The position numbers and the translations under genes were made by a program. From positions 2,790,001-2,854,000 of the forward strand of contig NZ_CP031010.1 of NCBI RefSeq assembly GCF_003584565.2: 64,000 nucleotides of DNA, written 5' to 3'. The notes under the pieces were generated by a model that made no database searches, was not told the DNA's origin, and saw only the letters and a list, made by a program, of their open reading frames with translations. This DNA is from Alteromonas sp. RKMC-009 (GTDB lineage: Bacteria; Pseudomonadota; Gammaproteobacteria; Enterobacterales; Alteromonadaceae). Each line of letters starts with the position of its first letter. Position 1 is the stretch's first letter. Shown here piece after piece: positions 52,749 to 61,987 of this stretch.

Positions 52749-54884
52749 GTGATGAAGAAACCCGGAATTTTTATGGTGTCTGTGCTGACAGCCTCTGTCA
52801 GCATGGCGCTTACGGCAAGTGTAAATGCTCAGGAAAAAAATGCATCAGCAGATGATGTTGAAAAAATTGAAGTCGTCACCCAGCGTCAGCCTTATCGTGG
52901 CGACGTTCCGTTAAAATCATTACCCCAGAATGTGGATATCGTATCCGGCGAGCTGTTAGAAGATACCGGTATTAATGATTTACAAAATGCACTGGACTTT
53001 ACCAGTGGTATCGCCCGCCAGAACAGTTTTGGTGGCTTGTGGGACAGTTTTGCCATTCGCGGATTTGCCGGCGATGAAAACTTACCTTCAGGCTATATCG
53101 TTAATGGTTTCAGTGCAGGCCGTGGTTACAGCGGTCGCCGTGACACCTCCAACATTCAGTCTATTGAAGTGTTGAAAGGCCCGGGTTCAGCCCTCTACGG
53201 CCGCAGTGAGCCCGGCGGTACGATTAATATCATTACCAAAAAACCTCAGTTTGATGAAGAAGGGTATATTCAGGCGACAGTGGGCTCTTACGATCTCTAC
53301 CGGATTGAAGGTGATTATACGAATGCCATTAACAAAGACGCCGCTTTTCGTGTAAACGGCTCCTATGAAGATGCCGGCAGTTTCCGTGATACTGTAGAAA
53401 GCAAGAAACTCGCCCTGACACCTTCTGTAACCTATAATTTTGACAGCGATACCAGTGTTACCTACGAACTGGAACTGTTGGATCAGGAAGCGCCGTTTGA
53501 CCGCGGTATTCCGGTTCTCAACTACGAATTTGGTGCTGTACCCATAGAAAACTTTTATGGTGAACCAAACGACGGTCCCATGCAAATTGAGGCACTGGGC
53601 CATCAGTTAACAATTCAGAACCGCATTAACAGCGACTGGAATTTACTGGTTGGTCTGAATTACCGTGAGTCTACATTCGAAGGCTATTCCACAGATATCG
53701 AGCTTTCTGCCGGACGTCAATTGTTGTACACAGACGGTGAAACAGTTTCACGTCAGCGACGTTACCGTAATTATGAAGCGGACGATCTCTCCGGTCGTTT
53801 TGAGTTCAGCGGCACAGTAGAAGCTGCAGGCCTGACCCACCACATTCTCTTTGGTGCTGATGCCTACGATTACCAGTTAGACCAAATCCAGCAACGCTGG
53901 AGAACAGCCTGGCGTACAGGCGACACTACCTACTCTGTCGATTTGCAAAATCCGGTTTACGGACAGGAATTACCGGAAACATCTCCCATGTGGGATAACC
54001 GTGAAGAACAGAGCGCATACGGGCTTTACTTTCAGGATCAGATTGACTTAACAGAAAGCTGGAAACTATTGGGTGGCATACGTTTTGACGATTTCGAGCA
54101 AACCTTTTACACATACCTGACTGACACAGTTGCAGAGCAATCGCAAACGGCGCTCAGCCCACGTGTAGGTCTGGTGTATGAAATGTCTCCTCTTTATACC
54201 TTTTATGCCAGTTATTCTGAAGGGTTCAGACCAAACTCAGGTGCAGACATTAACGGCATGGCTTTCGAGCCGGAAGAAAGTAAATCTTATGAAACGGGCA
54301 TGAAATTCAGCAATGAAGATGAAAGTTTCAGTGGTACGGTTGCACTTTTCCGTGCTGAAAAAACGAATGTACTCACAGCGGACCCTGTGAACTCAGGCTA
54401 TTCAGCCGCACTTGGTGCAGCGGAAAGTCAGGGTGTTGAAATCGACATTAATGCTTTTATAGGCGCTGATACTACGCTGACGCTTGCTTACGCATACGTG
54501 GATGCAGAAACGTCGAATGATATTATCAATTTTGACTGGGGTGTTGAAATTCCCGCAGGCAGTCAGTTAATTAATATCCCAAAAAATAAAGCTAACCTCA
54601 CTGCCATGCACTTTTTAAATGTGGCCGGACACGACGCTAAAATCGGCGCCAGTGTAACCTATGTCAGTGACAGATTAGGTGAGACCATCGATCCGGATTA
54701 TGTGCTGCCCGCCTATACCACGGTGAAGCTGTTCGGCAGCATAAGCTTCTCTGAGCAGCTGTCGGTCAACGCCGATATTGATAACCTGTTCGATAAGGAA
54801 TACTACGCCAGTTCCTACTCCGCACTGTGGACCCAGCCGGGACCTCCCCGTACAGCAAGGATCAGTGTGAACTACACGTTTTAA
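52749..54884 (+). CDS. TonB-dependent siderophore-type receptor
   Basis: A 711-residue outer-membrane receptor of the FhuA/FoxA-like class. Signal peptide MMKKPGIFMVSVLTASVSMALTASVNAQ-like, TonB-box region DVEKIEVVTQRQ, plug (NDLQNALDFTSGIARQNSFGG, IQSIEVLKGPGSALYGRSEPGGTINIITKKP) and a 22-strand barrel ending RTARISVNYTF. Ferric-siderophore uptake is the usual role. GTG 52749 gives an 8-nt spacing to GGAG; ATG 52752 directly after it is an alternative. Its link to the neighbouring amino-acid genes is unclear. Confidence 0.9.
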   Translation: MMKKPGIFMVSVLTASVSMALTASVNAQEKNASADDVEKIEVVTQRQPYRGDVPLKSLPQNVDIVSGELLEDTGINDLQNALDFTSGIARQNSFGGLWDSFAIRGFAGDENLPSGYIVNGFSAGRGYSGRRDTSNIQSIEVLKGPGSALYGRSEPGGTINIITKKPQFDEEGYIQATVGSYDLYRIEGDYTNAINKDAAFRVNGSYEDAGSFRDTVESKKLALTPSVTYNFDSDTSVTYELELLDQEAPFDRGIPVLNYEFGAVPIENFYGEPNDGPMQIEALGHQLTIQNRINSDWNLLVGLNYRESTFEGYSTDIELSAGRQLLYTDGETVSRQRRYRNYEADDLSGRFEFSGTVEAAGLTHHILFGADAYDYQLDQIQQRWRTAWRTGDTTYSVDLQNPVYGQELPETSPMWDNREEQSAYGLYFQDQIDLTESWKLLGGIRFDDFEQTFYTYLTDTVAEQSQTALSPRVGLVYEMSPLYTFYASYSEGFRPNSGADINGMAFEPEESKSYETGMKFSNEDESFSGTVALFRAEKTNVLTADPVNSGYSAALGAAESQGVEIDINAFIGADTTLTLAYAYVDAETSNDIINFDWGVEIPAGSQLINIPKNKANLTAMHFLNVAGHDAKIGASVTYVSDRLGETIDPDYVLPAYTTVKLFGSISFSEQLSVNADIDNLFDKEYYASSYSALWTQPGPPRTARISVNYTF

Positions 54885-54909
54885 GTAGCAGATTATGCTG
54901 GTAAGCGTT

Positions 54910-54942
54910 GCTTTACGTTACTTAATACAGGTAACGTAAAGC
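54910..54942. promoter_or_regulatory. Inverted repeat upstream of the Lrp-family gene
   Basis: GCTTTACGTTAC / GTAACGTAAAGC, a perfect 12-bp inverted repeat with a 9-bp spacer, ends 27 bp before the Lrp start. With no T-run after it, it is more likely an autoregulatory operator than the terminator of the receptor gene. Confidence 0.6.
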
Positions 54943-54968
54943 CAGTTAAGTAGTAATCGGAGTATTTT

Positions 54969-55460
54969 ATGGCGGGTACAAAGCTGGATCGTATCGACAT
55001 CAACATTCTGGCCGAATTGCAGAAAAACGGCCGTATCACCAACACAGACCTGGCTGATGCTGTGGCATTGTCTCCGAGTCCCTGTCTTGCGAGGGTCAAG
55101 CGGCTTGAGAAAGCCGGTTACATCACCAGTTACAATGCAAAAATCGCCCTGCACAAATTAGGCGAAACAGCGACGGTATTTACCGAAGTAACGCTGGCAG
55201 ATCACCACATGGAAGATTTTGCCAAGTTCGAACGGAATATCCGCACTATCGACGAGGTGATTGAATGCCACCTGATCAGTGGCGGATACGATTATCTGCT
55301 TAAGTTTGTGACCCGGGGTATTTCTCACTACCAGTCACTGATGGAAGAAATTCTGGAAGCCGATTTCGGGATATCCAAATATTTTAGTTACATCGTGCTG
55401 AAATCCCCCATCGAAAAATTGCATTATCCTCTGTCTACTTTATTTAAACCGGAAAAATAA
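54969..55460 (+). CDS. Lrp/AsnC-family transcriptional regulator
   Basis: A 163-residue feast/famine regulator: winged helix-turn-helix DRIDINILAELQKNGRITNTDLADAVALSPSPCLARVKRLE (about 7-47) and RAM/AsnC ligand domain (ECHLISGGYDYLLKFVTRGISHYQ). It overlaps nothing but is 1 nt from the dehydrogenase gene, so the two are cotranscribed. Possibly responds to an amino acid related to the D-serine dehydratase locus. Confidence 0.92.
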   Translation: MAGTKLDRIDINILAELQKNGRITNTDLADAVALSPSPCLARVKRLEKAGYITSYNAKIALHKLGETATVFTEVTLADHHMEDFAKFERNIRTIDEVIECHLISGGYDYLLKFVTRGISHYQSLMEEILEADFGISKYFSYIVLKSPIEKLHYPLSTLFKPEK

Positions 55461-55461
55461 C

Positions 55462-56394
55462 GTGCCGCTGACGCTACTCTATAAAGGACCCGCTGCCCGC
55501 GGAGAATGCTGGCAAACAGCAATGGCTAAGGCGTTACCGGAAGTAAACTGGCTGACCTGGCCGGATGTGCCCGATGATAGTGCCGTGGACGGTATTATCA
55601 CCTGGACGCTGCCGGAAAATGCGTTGTCGCGGTTTACAAATTTGAAAGCGATTTTCTCCGTTGGTGCCGGGGTAGATCAGTTCTCTCCGGCATCACTTTC
55701 TTCTGATATAAAGCTGGTAAGAATGGTCGATCCGGCCATCGCTCAGCAAATGAAGACCTATGTTGCCTATGCCGTGTTAATGCTGCACAGGCAACATCTG
55801 GACTATGCACAGGAACAACAACGTAAAACCTGGTCTCCCCTGCCTGTGGCCCTGCCACATGAATGCACAGTGGGTATTCTGGGCCTTGGAAATCTGGGCA
55901 ATGAAGTCGCCACCATGCTTTCCGGGCTGGGCTTTACGGTAAGAGGCTGGAGCAGAAGCGCTAAAAACTTACCGAAAATTACGACATTTCATGGTGAAGA
56001 AAGTCTTCCGGCATTTCTTTCCGGATGTCATGTGCTGGTTTGCTTACTGCCACTCACAGAGCAGACACGGGGCATTCTTAATCATGACACGTTGTCGGCA
56101 CTACCGGCCGGAGCGTCATTGATCAACACCGGACGGGGTGGACATCTGGTTGAAAAGGATTTGCTGGCCTTACTCGACAACGGTCATTTAAATTACGCCG
56201 TGCTGGATGTGTTCGAACAGGAGCCGTTACCAGAGTCACACCCGTTCTGGGCGCATCCGAAAATTCATATTACTCCCCACATCGCTTCATCGACAAGCAA
56301 TGACACTGCTGCTTTGCAGCTTGTTGCTAACATAAAACGCTGGCTCAATGATGAAGCTATGGAAGGGGAAGTGGATTGCAGGCAAGGCTATTAG
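55462..56394 (+). CDS. D-2-hydroxyacid dehydrogenase, glyoxylate/hydroxypyruvate reductase A-like
   Basis: A 310-residue NAD(P)-dependent dehydrogenase of the GhrA type. Nucleotide-binding VGILGLGNLGNEVATMLSGLGF (about 135-157), LINTGRGGHLVEKDLL, catalytic Glu in DVFEQEPLPESHPFW and His in ITPHIAS. Starts at GTG directly after the Lrp stop. It would reduce glyoxylate or hydroxypyruvate; the latter is a serine-linked oxo acid, fitting the local amino-acid theme. Confidence 0.9.
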   Translation: MPLTLLYKGPAARGECWQTAMAKALPEVNWLTWPDVPDDSAVDGIITWTLPENALSRFTNLKAIFSVGAGVDQFSPASLSSDIKLVRMVDPAIAQQMKTYVAYAVLMLHRQHLDYAQEQQRKTWSPLPVALPHECTVGILGLGNLGNEVATMLSGLGFTVRGWSRSAKNLPKITTFHGEESLPAFLSGCHVLVCLLPLTEQTRGILNHDTLSALPAGASLINTGRGGHLVEKDLLALLDNGHLNYAVLDVFEQEPLPESHPFWAHPKIHITPHIASSTSNDTAALQLVANIKRWLNDEAMEGEVDCRQGY

Positions 56395-56455
56395 CCCTGC
56401 CTGCATGTGACAATTTGAAAAGAATAGAGCACCCTCTTCAAACTAAGCGGAATAT

Positions 56456-59113
56456 TCAGGATTCCACGGCAGATTTAATCACATCTTTCGTCAGCGGTTT
56501 AACCAGGTGTTTTTCAAAACCGGCGTTTTTGGAGTCTTCCAGATAGCGGTCTGATCCCCAGCCACTTTGTGAATAAAACTTGACCTGATACGCCTCCGGC
56601 TGAATCTTCAGCACCTTACACAATTCATAGCCGTCAATGCCGGGCATGCCGATATCTAAAAACACACAGTTGGGTCTGAATGCCCTGAATGTTTCCAGCG
56701 CTTTAGTCGGGTCTGACACGCCTTTGGTTTTGTATCCCATGGACTCGGCCAGCATGCAATAGGTATCAACAAGGTCTGCATTATCGTCGACAAACATTAC
56801 CCTGGTTTCTAACGTGACCTCATCTTCGTCAGAACCCACGGTGGTTTCATCATAGGCAATACGCGAAATTGGAAGACGGATAAAGAAGGTGCTCCCCTTG
56901 CCCGTGCCTTCACTTTCTACGCGGATATCGCCATGGTGCAGAGCCACAAGCTTGCTCACCAGAGTCAGACCGATCCCCAGCCCGCCCTTAGTATGGGTAG
57001 AATGGGCTTCAATTTGCGTGAACATATTAAACACATCTGCAAGCCGTTCCTGAGGGATCCCCATGCCATTATCGGCGATTTCCACCACAACCAGTGAGCC
57101 TTCTCCCCGCACCAGGATGCGAATATGTCCGCCATCTTCTGTATATTTGGCAGCATTATGAATGATATTGGAGAATATCTGGCTGAGCCTTGCTTTATCG
57201 CCGTAAACAGTGACATGCTCATTCGGGTATTCCACATCAATATGATGATTTTTAGCAGTAAGATGTTCGTTGACCATTTCCAGTGACTGGGAAATCACTT
57301 CATGAATAAGTAGTTTTTCGAACTCCAGTTTTACTTTCCCCTGCGTGATCCGCGACACATCCATGAGGTCGTTGACCAATTTGGACATGTAGTTTGCCTG
57401 ACGACTTATAATGGCTGTCACACGCTTTCTGGTGGCTTCGTCGTCTACGGATTCCAGGATACTGGCACCGGACGTAATCGGCCCTAACGGATTGCGCAAC
57501 TCATGGGCCAGCGTAGCGAGGAATTCGTTGCGGTAGCGATCCTGTTTTTCAAGCTCCTGAATACTGATATGCATTTTTTCCTGCACATCCAGTGCGTATA
57601 CCAGGAACATACGATTCAGCCGGTTTGCTGTTTCAATATCGGCTTTGTCGAAGGCATGTGAATACCCGTTAATACGACGTTCGTTCACGGCAAAAGAGGT
57701 TCTGGGTTTTAACCGCTCCTCTTTAGGCGCATCTTCGTCTTTTTCATTTTCAACACCAACCCAACGCTGAATACGCGTCGTTTCCTTCCGGAACCATGCC
57801 GTAAAGTAGCGTTTCTTTTCGAACAATGGGATGATCATGATCCCCGCGATGCCAAGCTCACGGGCTTCCGGCCACTCTTCATATAGGTGGTCATTGGTAT
57901 AGGGAAAGCCGTAACTGTGACTCACCTTAGTAAAAATAGATTTAACCAGTTCAACAGGCAGAACGTTCCCTAAAGAGATGGTTTCGTACTGAGAAAAATA
58001 CAAAAAACCATCTGAATTTAACGCATCGAGAAACGCTTTCTCACCGCTTTTCACGACTCTGCCAATAGGGTTTGAGGGCCCGATTTTGTCCAGCATTAAA
58101 TCAACGGCTTTATCCGTTTCTTCTTTTTTAATACGGGCAATTTCTTCTTCTTTCGCCCGCAAATGCCAGCTGAAAAGCTGACTTAAGTTCTCACATTGCA
58201 GGCGCACATCCTGAGGAATATAGCAAGGTTCGCGGTGATGGCAGGATATCAGTCCGTACAGCTCACCTTCGGTTACCAGAGAGACGGAAAAAGAGGCCCG
58301 CAGCCCCTGGTTACGGATGTACTGCAAATGAACAGGGGAAAAACGGCGCAGCAGAGAGCGGGTTAAATCCAGCGGTTCACGGCCGGTTTCTTCGCGCGAC
58401 GGGATGAGTTCAGAGGCAGGTAATTCTGTATCCGGTGTCAGACGAACCCAATTAGTTTTATACAGCTCCCTCGCCTGTTTGGGAATATCAGTAGCTGGAA
58501 AATAGAGGTCCTGATATGAAGACATATCTTCCGCTTTTGCTTCTGCGATTACCTTACCGGAAAAATCGTCATTAAACTTATACAGTACTACTCTGTCCAT
58601 GTTGGTGAGGTAGCGGATAGTTGATACCATTTCCGCAGCCATTTCATTTAACGTGGACATTTCTTTAAAACGGGGAGCCACAGACATGGAATACAGTTTA
58701 ATAAACTGCTCTGCGCTGTACGTATCACGGAATTCAGTAGCCGGTTCCAGTTCAACCACGTAGTGATCTCCACTGTTATAAACTACTGCAAGATATTCGG
58801 CTTCGGCCCCTTCACAAAGCAACTTTTCATTTAACCGTATCTTAATAGGCAGCCTGATGTTGTTTTTTGAGACACGCTCAAAGGTATCCGTCAGAAATGA
58901 TTTACTGTCAGTTTCCGGAGAGAGCAAAGACAGAAAAGCTTTACTTATAATAGAGTCAGCGAACAGGTTTTTTATATTCTCACTGACTATCGATACATCT
59001 AACGTCTCTTTCCCGAACGCGATGAGGAAGCCGTAACTCTGAATAGTTTCAGGGATATGGATAGGTTCATCTTCACAACGTTGAAATGAAAATGACGAAT
59101 TTTGTGTTTGCAT
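56456..59113 (-). CDS. Bacteriophytochrome hybrid histidine kinase
   Basis: An 885-residue red/far-red light sensor. Domains: PAS with chromophore-attaching Cys13 (SFQRCEDEPIHIPETIQ), GAF with FPATDIPKQARELYKTNWVR and the bilin-contacting His in ISCHHREP, PHY domain (about 320-500), HisKA with phospho-His in LAHELRNPLGPI, HATPase (NIIHNAAKYTEDGG, IADNGMGIP, GGLGIGL) and a C-terminal receiver (FVDDNADL, Asp in CVFLDIGMPG, Lys in KHLVKPLT). Start 59113 is chosen because GAGGGG lies 6 nt upstream; the longer open frame to 59374 is not phytochrome-like. No heme oxygenase (bphO) gene lies nearby to supply biliverdin. Convergent with the dehydrogenase. Confidence 0.94.
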   Translation of the reverse strand: MQTQNSSFSFQRCEDEPIHIPETIQSYGFLIAFGKETLDVSIVSENIKNLFADSIISKAFLSLLSPETDSKSFLTDTFERVSKNNIRLPIKIRLNEKLLCEGAEAEYLAVVYNSGDHYVVELEPATEFRDTYSAEQFIKLYSMSVAPRFKEMSTLNEMAAEMVSTIRYLTNMDRVVLYKFNDDFSGKVIAEAKAEDMSSYQDLYFPATDIPKQARELYKTNWVRLTPDTELPASELIPSREETGREPLDLTRSLLRRFSPVHLQYIRNQGLRASFSVSLVTEGELYGLISCHHREPCYIPQDVRLQCENLSQLFSWHLRAKEEEIARIKKEETDKAVDLMLDKIGPSNPIGRVVKSGEKAFLDALNSDGFLYFSQYETISLGNVLPVELVKSIFTKVSHSYGFPYTNDHLYEEWPEARELGIAGIMIIPLFEKKRYFTAWFRKETTRIQRWVGVENEKDEDAPKEERLKPRTSFAVNERRINGYSHAFDKADIETANRLNRMFLVYALDVQEKMHISIQELEKQDRYRNEFLATLAHELRNPLGPITSGASILESVDDEATRKRVTAIISRQANYMSKLVNDLMDVSRITQGKVKLEFEKLLIHEVISQSLEMVNEHLTAKNHHIDVEYPNEHVTVYGDKARLSQIFSNIIHNAAKYTEDGGHIRILVRGEGSLVVVEIADNGMGIPQERLADVFNMFTQIEAHSTHTKGGLGIGLTLVSKLVALHHGDIRVESEGTGKGSTFFIRLPISRIAYDETTVGSDEDEVTLETRVMFVDDNADLVDTYCMLAESMGYKTKGVSDPTKALETFRAFRPNCVFLDIGMPGIDGYELCKVLKIQPEAYQVKFYSQSGWGSDRYLEDSKNAGFEKHLVKPLTKDVIKSAVES

Positions 59114-59520
59114 CGATACCCCTCTGCAAAGATATTTCATTAGACAAAAGTCTAATACGGAGAAACACGCTAACACATCGACACTCAAATTGATAAGAAA
59201 AAGGGAAATGAAAGCCTGCTTTATAGCCCGGCAACCTGTACATACGACGATTTCCGGTTTCAAACAACAGGAATGCTCATGTAGATGTTTCAGGGGGTAT
59301 GAAATTGCTACCCTGAAAGGGATAACCATTTTGCTATTGAGTCTATAAAACATCTTATACCGGGCCACGTTCAAATACTCCCTCCACCGCGCTGTCCGCC
59401 TGCTGTGTGGCCTTTATACAAATGTTCTTTTTTATGGTCTGGTCATTTTTACAAGAAGGAACAAAAGATGCTTTTGAGAGATGATTTTAAAGTCCCGTAA
59501 ATTAATAAAGGTAATGCAAA
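59114..59520. other. Divergent intergenic region
   Basis: About 407 bp between the phytochrome and SDR genes, holding both promoters. No gene, RNA or clear operator is visible. Confidence 0.45.
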
Positions 59521-60423
59521 ATGTCAGAAAATAGTAATATTGAGCTACAGGATCCACGCTATAAGTTTGACTCAGGTAATACCCGAAAAAATACTGGGCA
59601 ACCTGACCCGGCATTGGATGCTAAATTGAAACCGGAAGCTGATCATGGAGAGTCGGACTATGTGGGATACGGCAGGCTTAAAGGCAGAAAAGCTTTAATT
59701 ACCGGCGGTGATTCAGGTATCGGTAGGGCTGTAGCAATAGCCTATGCAAGAGAAGGCGCTGACGTAGTCATAAATTATCTTGAGAGTGAACGTATCGATG
59801 GTGAAAACACCCTTGCTATTTTAAAACAGGAAGGTATAAGTGCCTTTGCTATAGAAGGGGATTTGAAGGACGAAAAATTCTGTAACCAACTCGTCCGGGA
59901 AGCAGCCAATTCACTCGGTGGTTTGGATATCATTGTAAACAATGCCGGCAAGCAAATTTTTGTAGAAAATATTGAGGATCTGAGCACGGAACAATTTCGT
60001 TCAACCTTTGAGACCAATGTATTTTCAATGTTCTGGATAACAAAAGCTGCTGTCCGTTTTCTCCCCCCCGGTTCAAGTATAATTAACACTACATCAATAC
60101 AGTCTTATCAACCTTCCGCCGGCTTACTGGACTACGCTTCCACGAAAGGAGCAATCACATCCTTTACAAAAGCTTGCGCAAAAATGCTCATTGAAAAGGG
60201 CATAAGGGTAAATGGTGTTGCTCCGGGCCCGATATGGACCCCGTTGCAACAAAGCGGAGGTCAGCCTGCCGACAAACTGGAAACTTTCGGTCAGAACACG
60301 CCCATCGGACGCCCCGGGCAACCTTCCGAGCTCGCTTCCATTTATGTTTATCTTGCGTCCGGTGAATCCAGCTACGTCACTGCAGAAATCATGGGCGTAA
60401 CCGGCGGCCAACATTTACCATAA
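59521..60423 (+). CDS. Short-chain dehydrogenase, YghA-like
   Basis: A 300-residue SDR with the N-terminal extension of the YghA/GsiB group (LQDPRYKFDSGNTRKNTGQPDPALDAKLKPEADHG is family-like), nucleotide-binding TGGDSGIG, NNAG, catalytic Ser/Tyr/Lys in TTSIQSYQP and LLDYASTKGAI, and the GVAPGPIWTPLQ loop. Related genes are general-stress proteins in many bacteria; substrate unknown. RBS AAAGG. It overlaps the next gene by one base. Confidence 0.9.
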   Translation: MSENSNIELQDPRYKFDSGNTRKNTGQPDPALDAKLKPEADHGESDYVGYGRLKGRKALITGGDSGIGRAVAIAYAREGADVVINYLESERIDGENTLAILKQEGISAFAIEGDLKDEKFCNQLVREAANSLGGLDIIVNNAGKQIFVENIEDLSTEQFRSTFETNVFSMFWITKAAVRFLPPGSSIINTTSIQSYQPSAGLLDYASTKGAITSFTKACAKMLIEKGIRVNGVAPGPIWTPLQQSGGQPADKLETFGQNTPIGRPGQPSELASIYVYLASGESSYVTAEIMGVTGGQHLP

Positions 60424-61049
60424 TGATGAGTGATACGTTGCTGTTATTCCTTAATCTGGCAGGGATCGGATTTTTTGCCATCTCCGGCACGCTTCTGGGC
60501 GAAAGGAAAAGTGTAAACGGTTTTGGTATTACTGTACTCGCCACATTGACGGCAACAGGTGGCGGAACAATCCGCGACCTGTTGCTCAATAAACCTGTGT
60601 TTTGGATCGAGGACTCCATCTATCTGCTTACCAATTTTGTAGCAATTATGGTGAGTATTCTGTTTATCCGCCGCTTTCCTTCACCGGACAACCGGTATTT
60701 TCTTATAGTCGATGCAGCAGGCCTCGCTCTGTTCAATATTATCGGTATTTTTAAGGCCACTCAGGCAGATGCAGATTTAGTGGTGGCATTGACAATGGGT
60801 GTTATCACCTCGGTCTTCGGGGGAATTTTGCGGGACGTAATTTGCAGAGAAGTGCCGGTTACGTTGAAGAACCAGCTGTATGCCACAACCTGTATAGCCG
60901 GCGGGCTGACCTATGTCGTTACAACGAATTTAGGTTGGAACACTTATATTTGTGTAGGTATGGCTTTCAGCACCACGTTTGTCATGCGTATGTCTGCAAT
61001 ATATGAAGGATGGCGACTGCAAATTTTTAGTCAAAAGTCTAATGGCTGA
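60423..61049 (+). CDS. TRIC/UPF0126 family membrane protein
   Basis: A 208-residue protein with seven membrane helices made of two repeats carrying the conserved GGGTIRDLLLNKPVFW and GGILRDVICREVP motifs. Bacterial members are trimeric potassium-permeable channels (YicG-like). ATG 60423 overlaps the SDR stop; a second ATG at 60426 is possible. Presumably cotranscribed with the SDR. Confidence 0.92.
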   Translation: MMSDTLLLFLNLAGIGFFAISGTLLGERKSVNGFGITVLATLTATGGGTIRDLLLNKPVFWIEDSIYLLTNFVAIMVSILFIRRFPSPDNRYFLIVDAAGLALFNIIGIFKATQADADLVVALTMGVITSVFGGILRDVICREVPVTLKNQLYATTCIAGGLTYVVTTNLGWNTYICVGMAFSTTFVMRMSAIYEGWRLQIFSQKSNG

Positions 61050-61099
61050 TTTAAATAGCTACTGCTAGATTCAATGTGGGCTATAGATTAGGTGTGTTT

Positions 61100-61381
61100 A
61101 TGAGCAGTAAGATTGAAAGTCCCGCAAGTAATCAAAAAATGTCAGTTTTAGATGGCGTCTCATTCTTTTGTAAAAGTAAACTTGTTCACATTAAAGAGTT
61201 TACCGGAGATGTGATTGGCAATAATCTCGAAGCCACATTGACTGATTCCGGCCGTGTCCGTTTTGTATCTGCAGGCCATAATGTACTGGCAGTATCGATG
61301 ATATCTAATTTTGTCAGTCAGCGATTTTTACTCAAGTTTAATGAGAATAAGTGGGTAATAGAGTCTGAAGAGGCTGCATAA
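61100..61381 (+). CDS. Small hypothetical protein
   Basis: A 93-residue soluble protein (SVLDGVSFFCKSKLVHIKEFTGDVIGN, RVRFVSAGHNVLAVSMISN) with no recognised domain. Start 61100 (MSSKIE) is preferred to a 24-nt longer reading because AGG lies upstream. Position and codon usage look genuine, but its function is unknown. Confidence 0.6.
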   Translation: MSSKIESPASNQKMSVLDGVSFFCKSKLVHIKEFTGDVIGNNLEATLTDSGRVRFVSAGHNVLAVSMISNFVSQRFLLKFNENKWVIESEEAA

Positions 61382-61408
61382 ATCACATACAGCCGTTTAT
61401 CTGTAAAA

Positions 61409-61987
61409 TCAGATAATTTCGTATTGGATGGGTTTATATTTGAAATTGTTCGACTCGCCGGCAGAACAGGCTGTCAGCCCTACTATCATATCCATTTTAG
61501 CTTCGAAAACTGTGTAATCGCCCTGCCCGGATTTTGGTGGCAACACACTTAATTTGCCGTTTTTAGCAATTTCTACATTCATAAATGTGTTAAAAGTTGT
61601 TCCGATAAGATGAGCAGGTATACCGTATTCCCTGAATGCGTTTACGAGGTTACCGTGGCAGCCGGGTACCGGCTCTTCTTCGGGGTAAAAATGTATAAAA
61701 GTGTCCACGCTGCAAGGAGTAAGCAAAAAGTCGTGGTCTTCAACGGTGTCCTCACAAATTTCAAACATCACATGACTTTCATTTGAATATAAAAGCGATG
61801 ACTTTCCGAAATTAACGCTTTCATTGTAGTCGAGAGAGCGACCTGAAGATAAGTACTCATTATGATTGTCGCTGTTAAAAGCGTACAAGTCTGCTACCTG
61901 CTCGCCTTCGGGATCAATCACTTTCAACTTCTGTCCTTTCTTAAGTTCAAACGCTACACCACTTCGCGGTGGAATCGTGTTAATCAT
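61409..61987 (-). CDS. DUF1989 (urea carboxylase-associated / CgdA-like) protein
   Basis: A 192-residue DUF1989 protein (IPPRSGVAFELKKGQKLKVIDPEGEQVADLYAF, TPCSVDTFIHFYPEE, CHGNLVNAF, TFNTFMNVEI, DMIVGLTACSAGESN). Known family members include urea-carboxylase-associated proteins and the carboxyguanidine deiminase subunits CgdA and CgdB; metal-binding Cys/His are conserved (CHGN, ACSAG). It overlaps the upstream YqcI/YcgG gene by 4 nt, so the two are coupled. Function here unproven. Confidence 0.85.
   Translation of the reverse strand: MINTIPPRSGVAFELKKGQKLKVIDPEGEQVADLYAFNSDNHNEYLSSGRSLDYNESVNFGKSSLLYSNESHVMFEICEDTVEDHDFLLTPCSVDTFIHFYPEEEPVPGCHGNLVNAFREYGIPAHLIGTTFNTFMNVEIAKNGKLSVLPPKSGQGDYTVFEAKMDMIVGLTACSAGESNNFKYKPIQYEII

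Noticed and set aside
52514..52804. Minus-strand 96-codon frame before the siderophore-type receptor
   Set aside because: It overlaps the receptor start antisense, has no recognisable domain and would run through its promoter.
59114..59374. N-terminal extension of the phytochrome
   Set aside because: The extra 87 codons are cysteine-rich noise before the canonical QTQNSSFSFQRC start, and a good ribosome site is at 59113.
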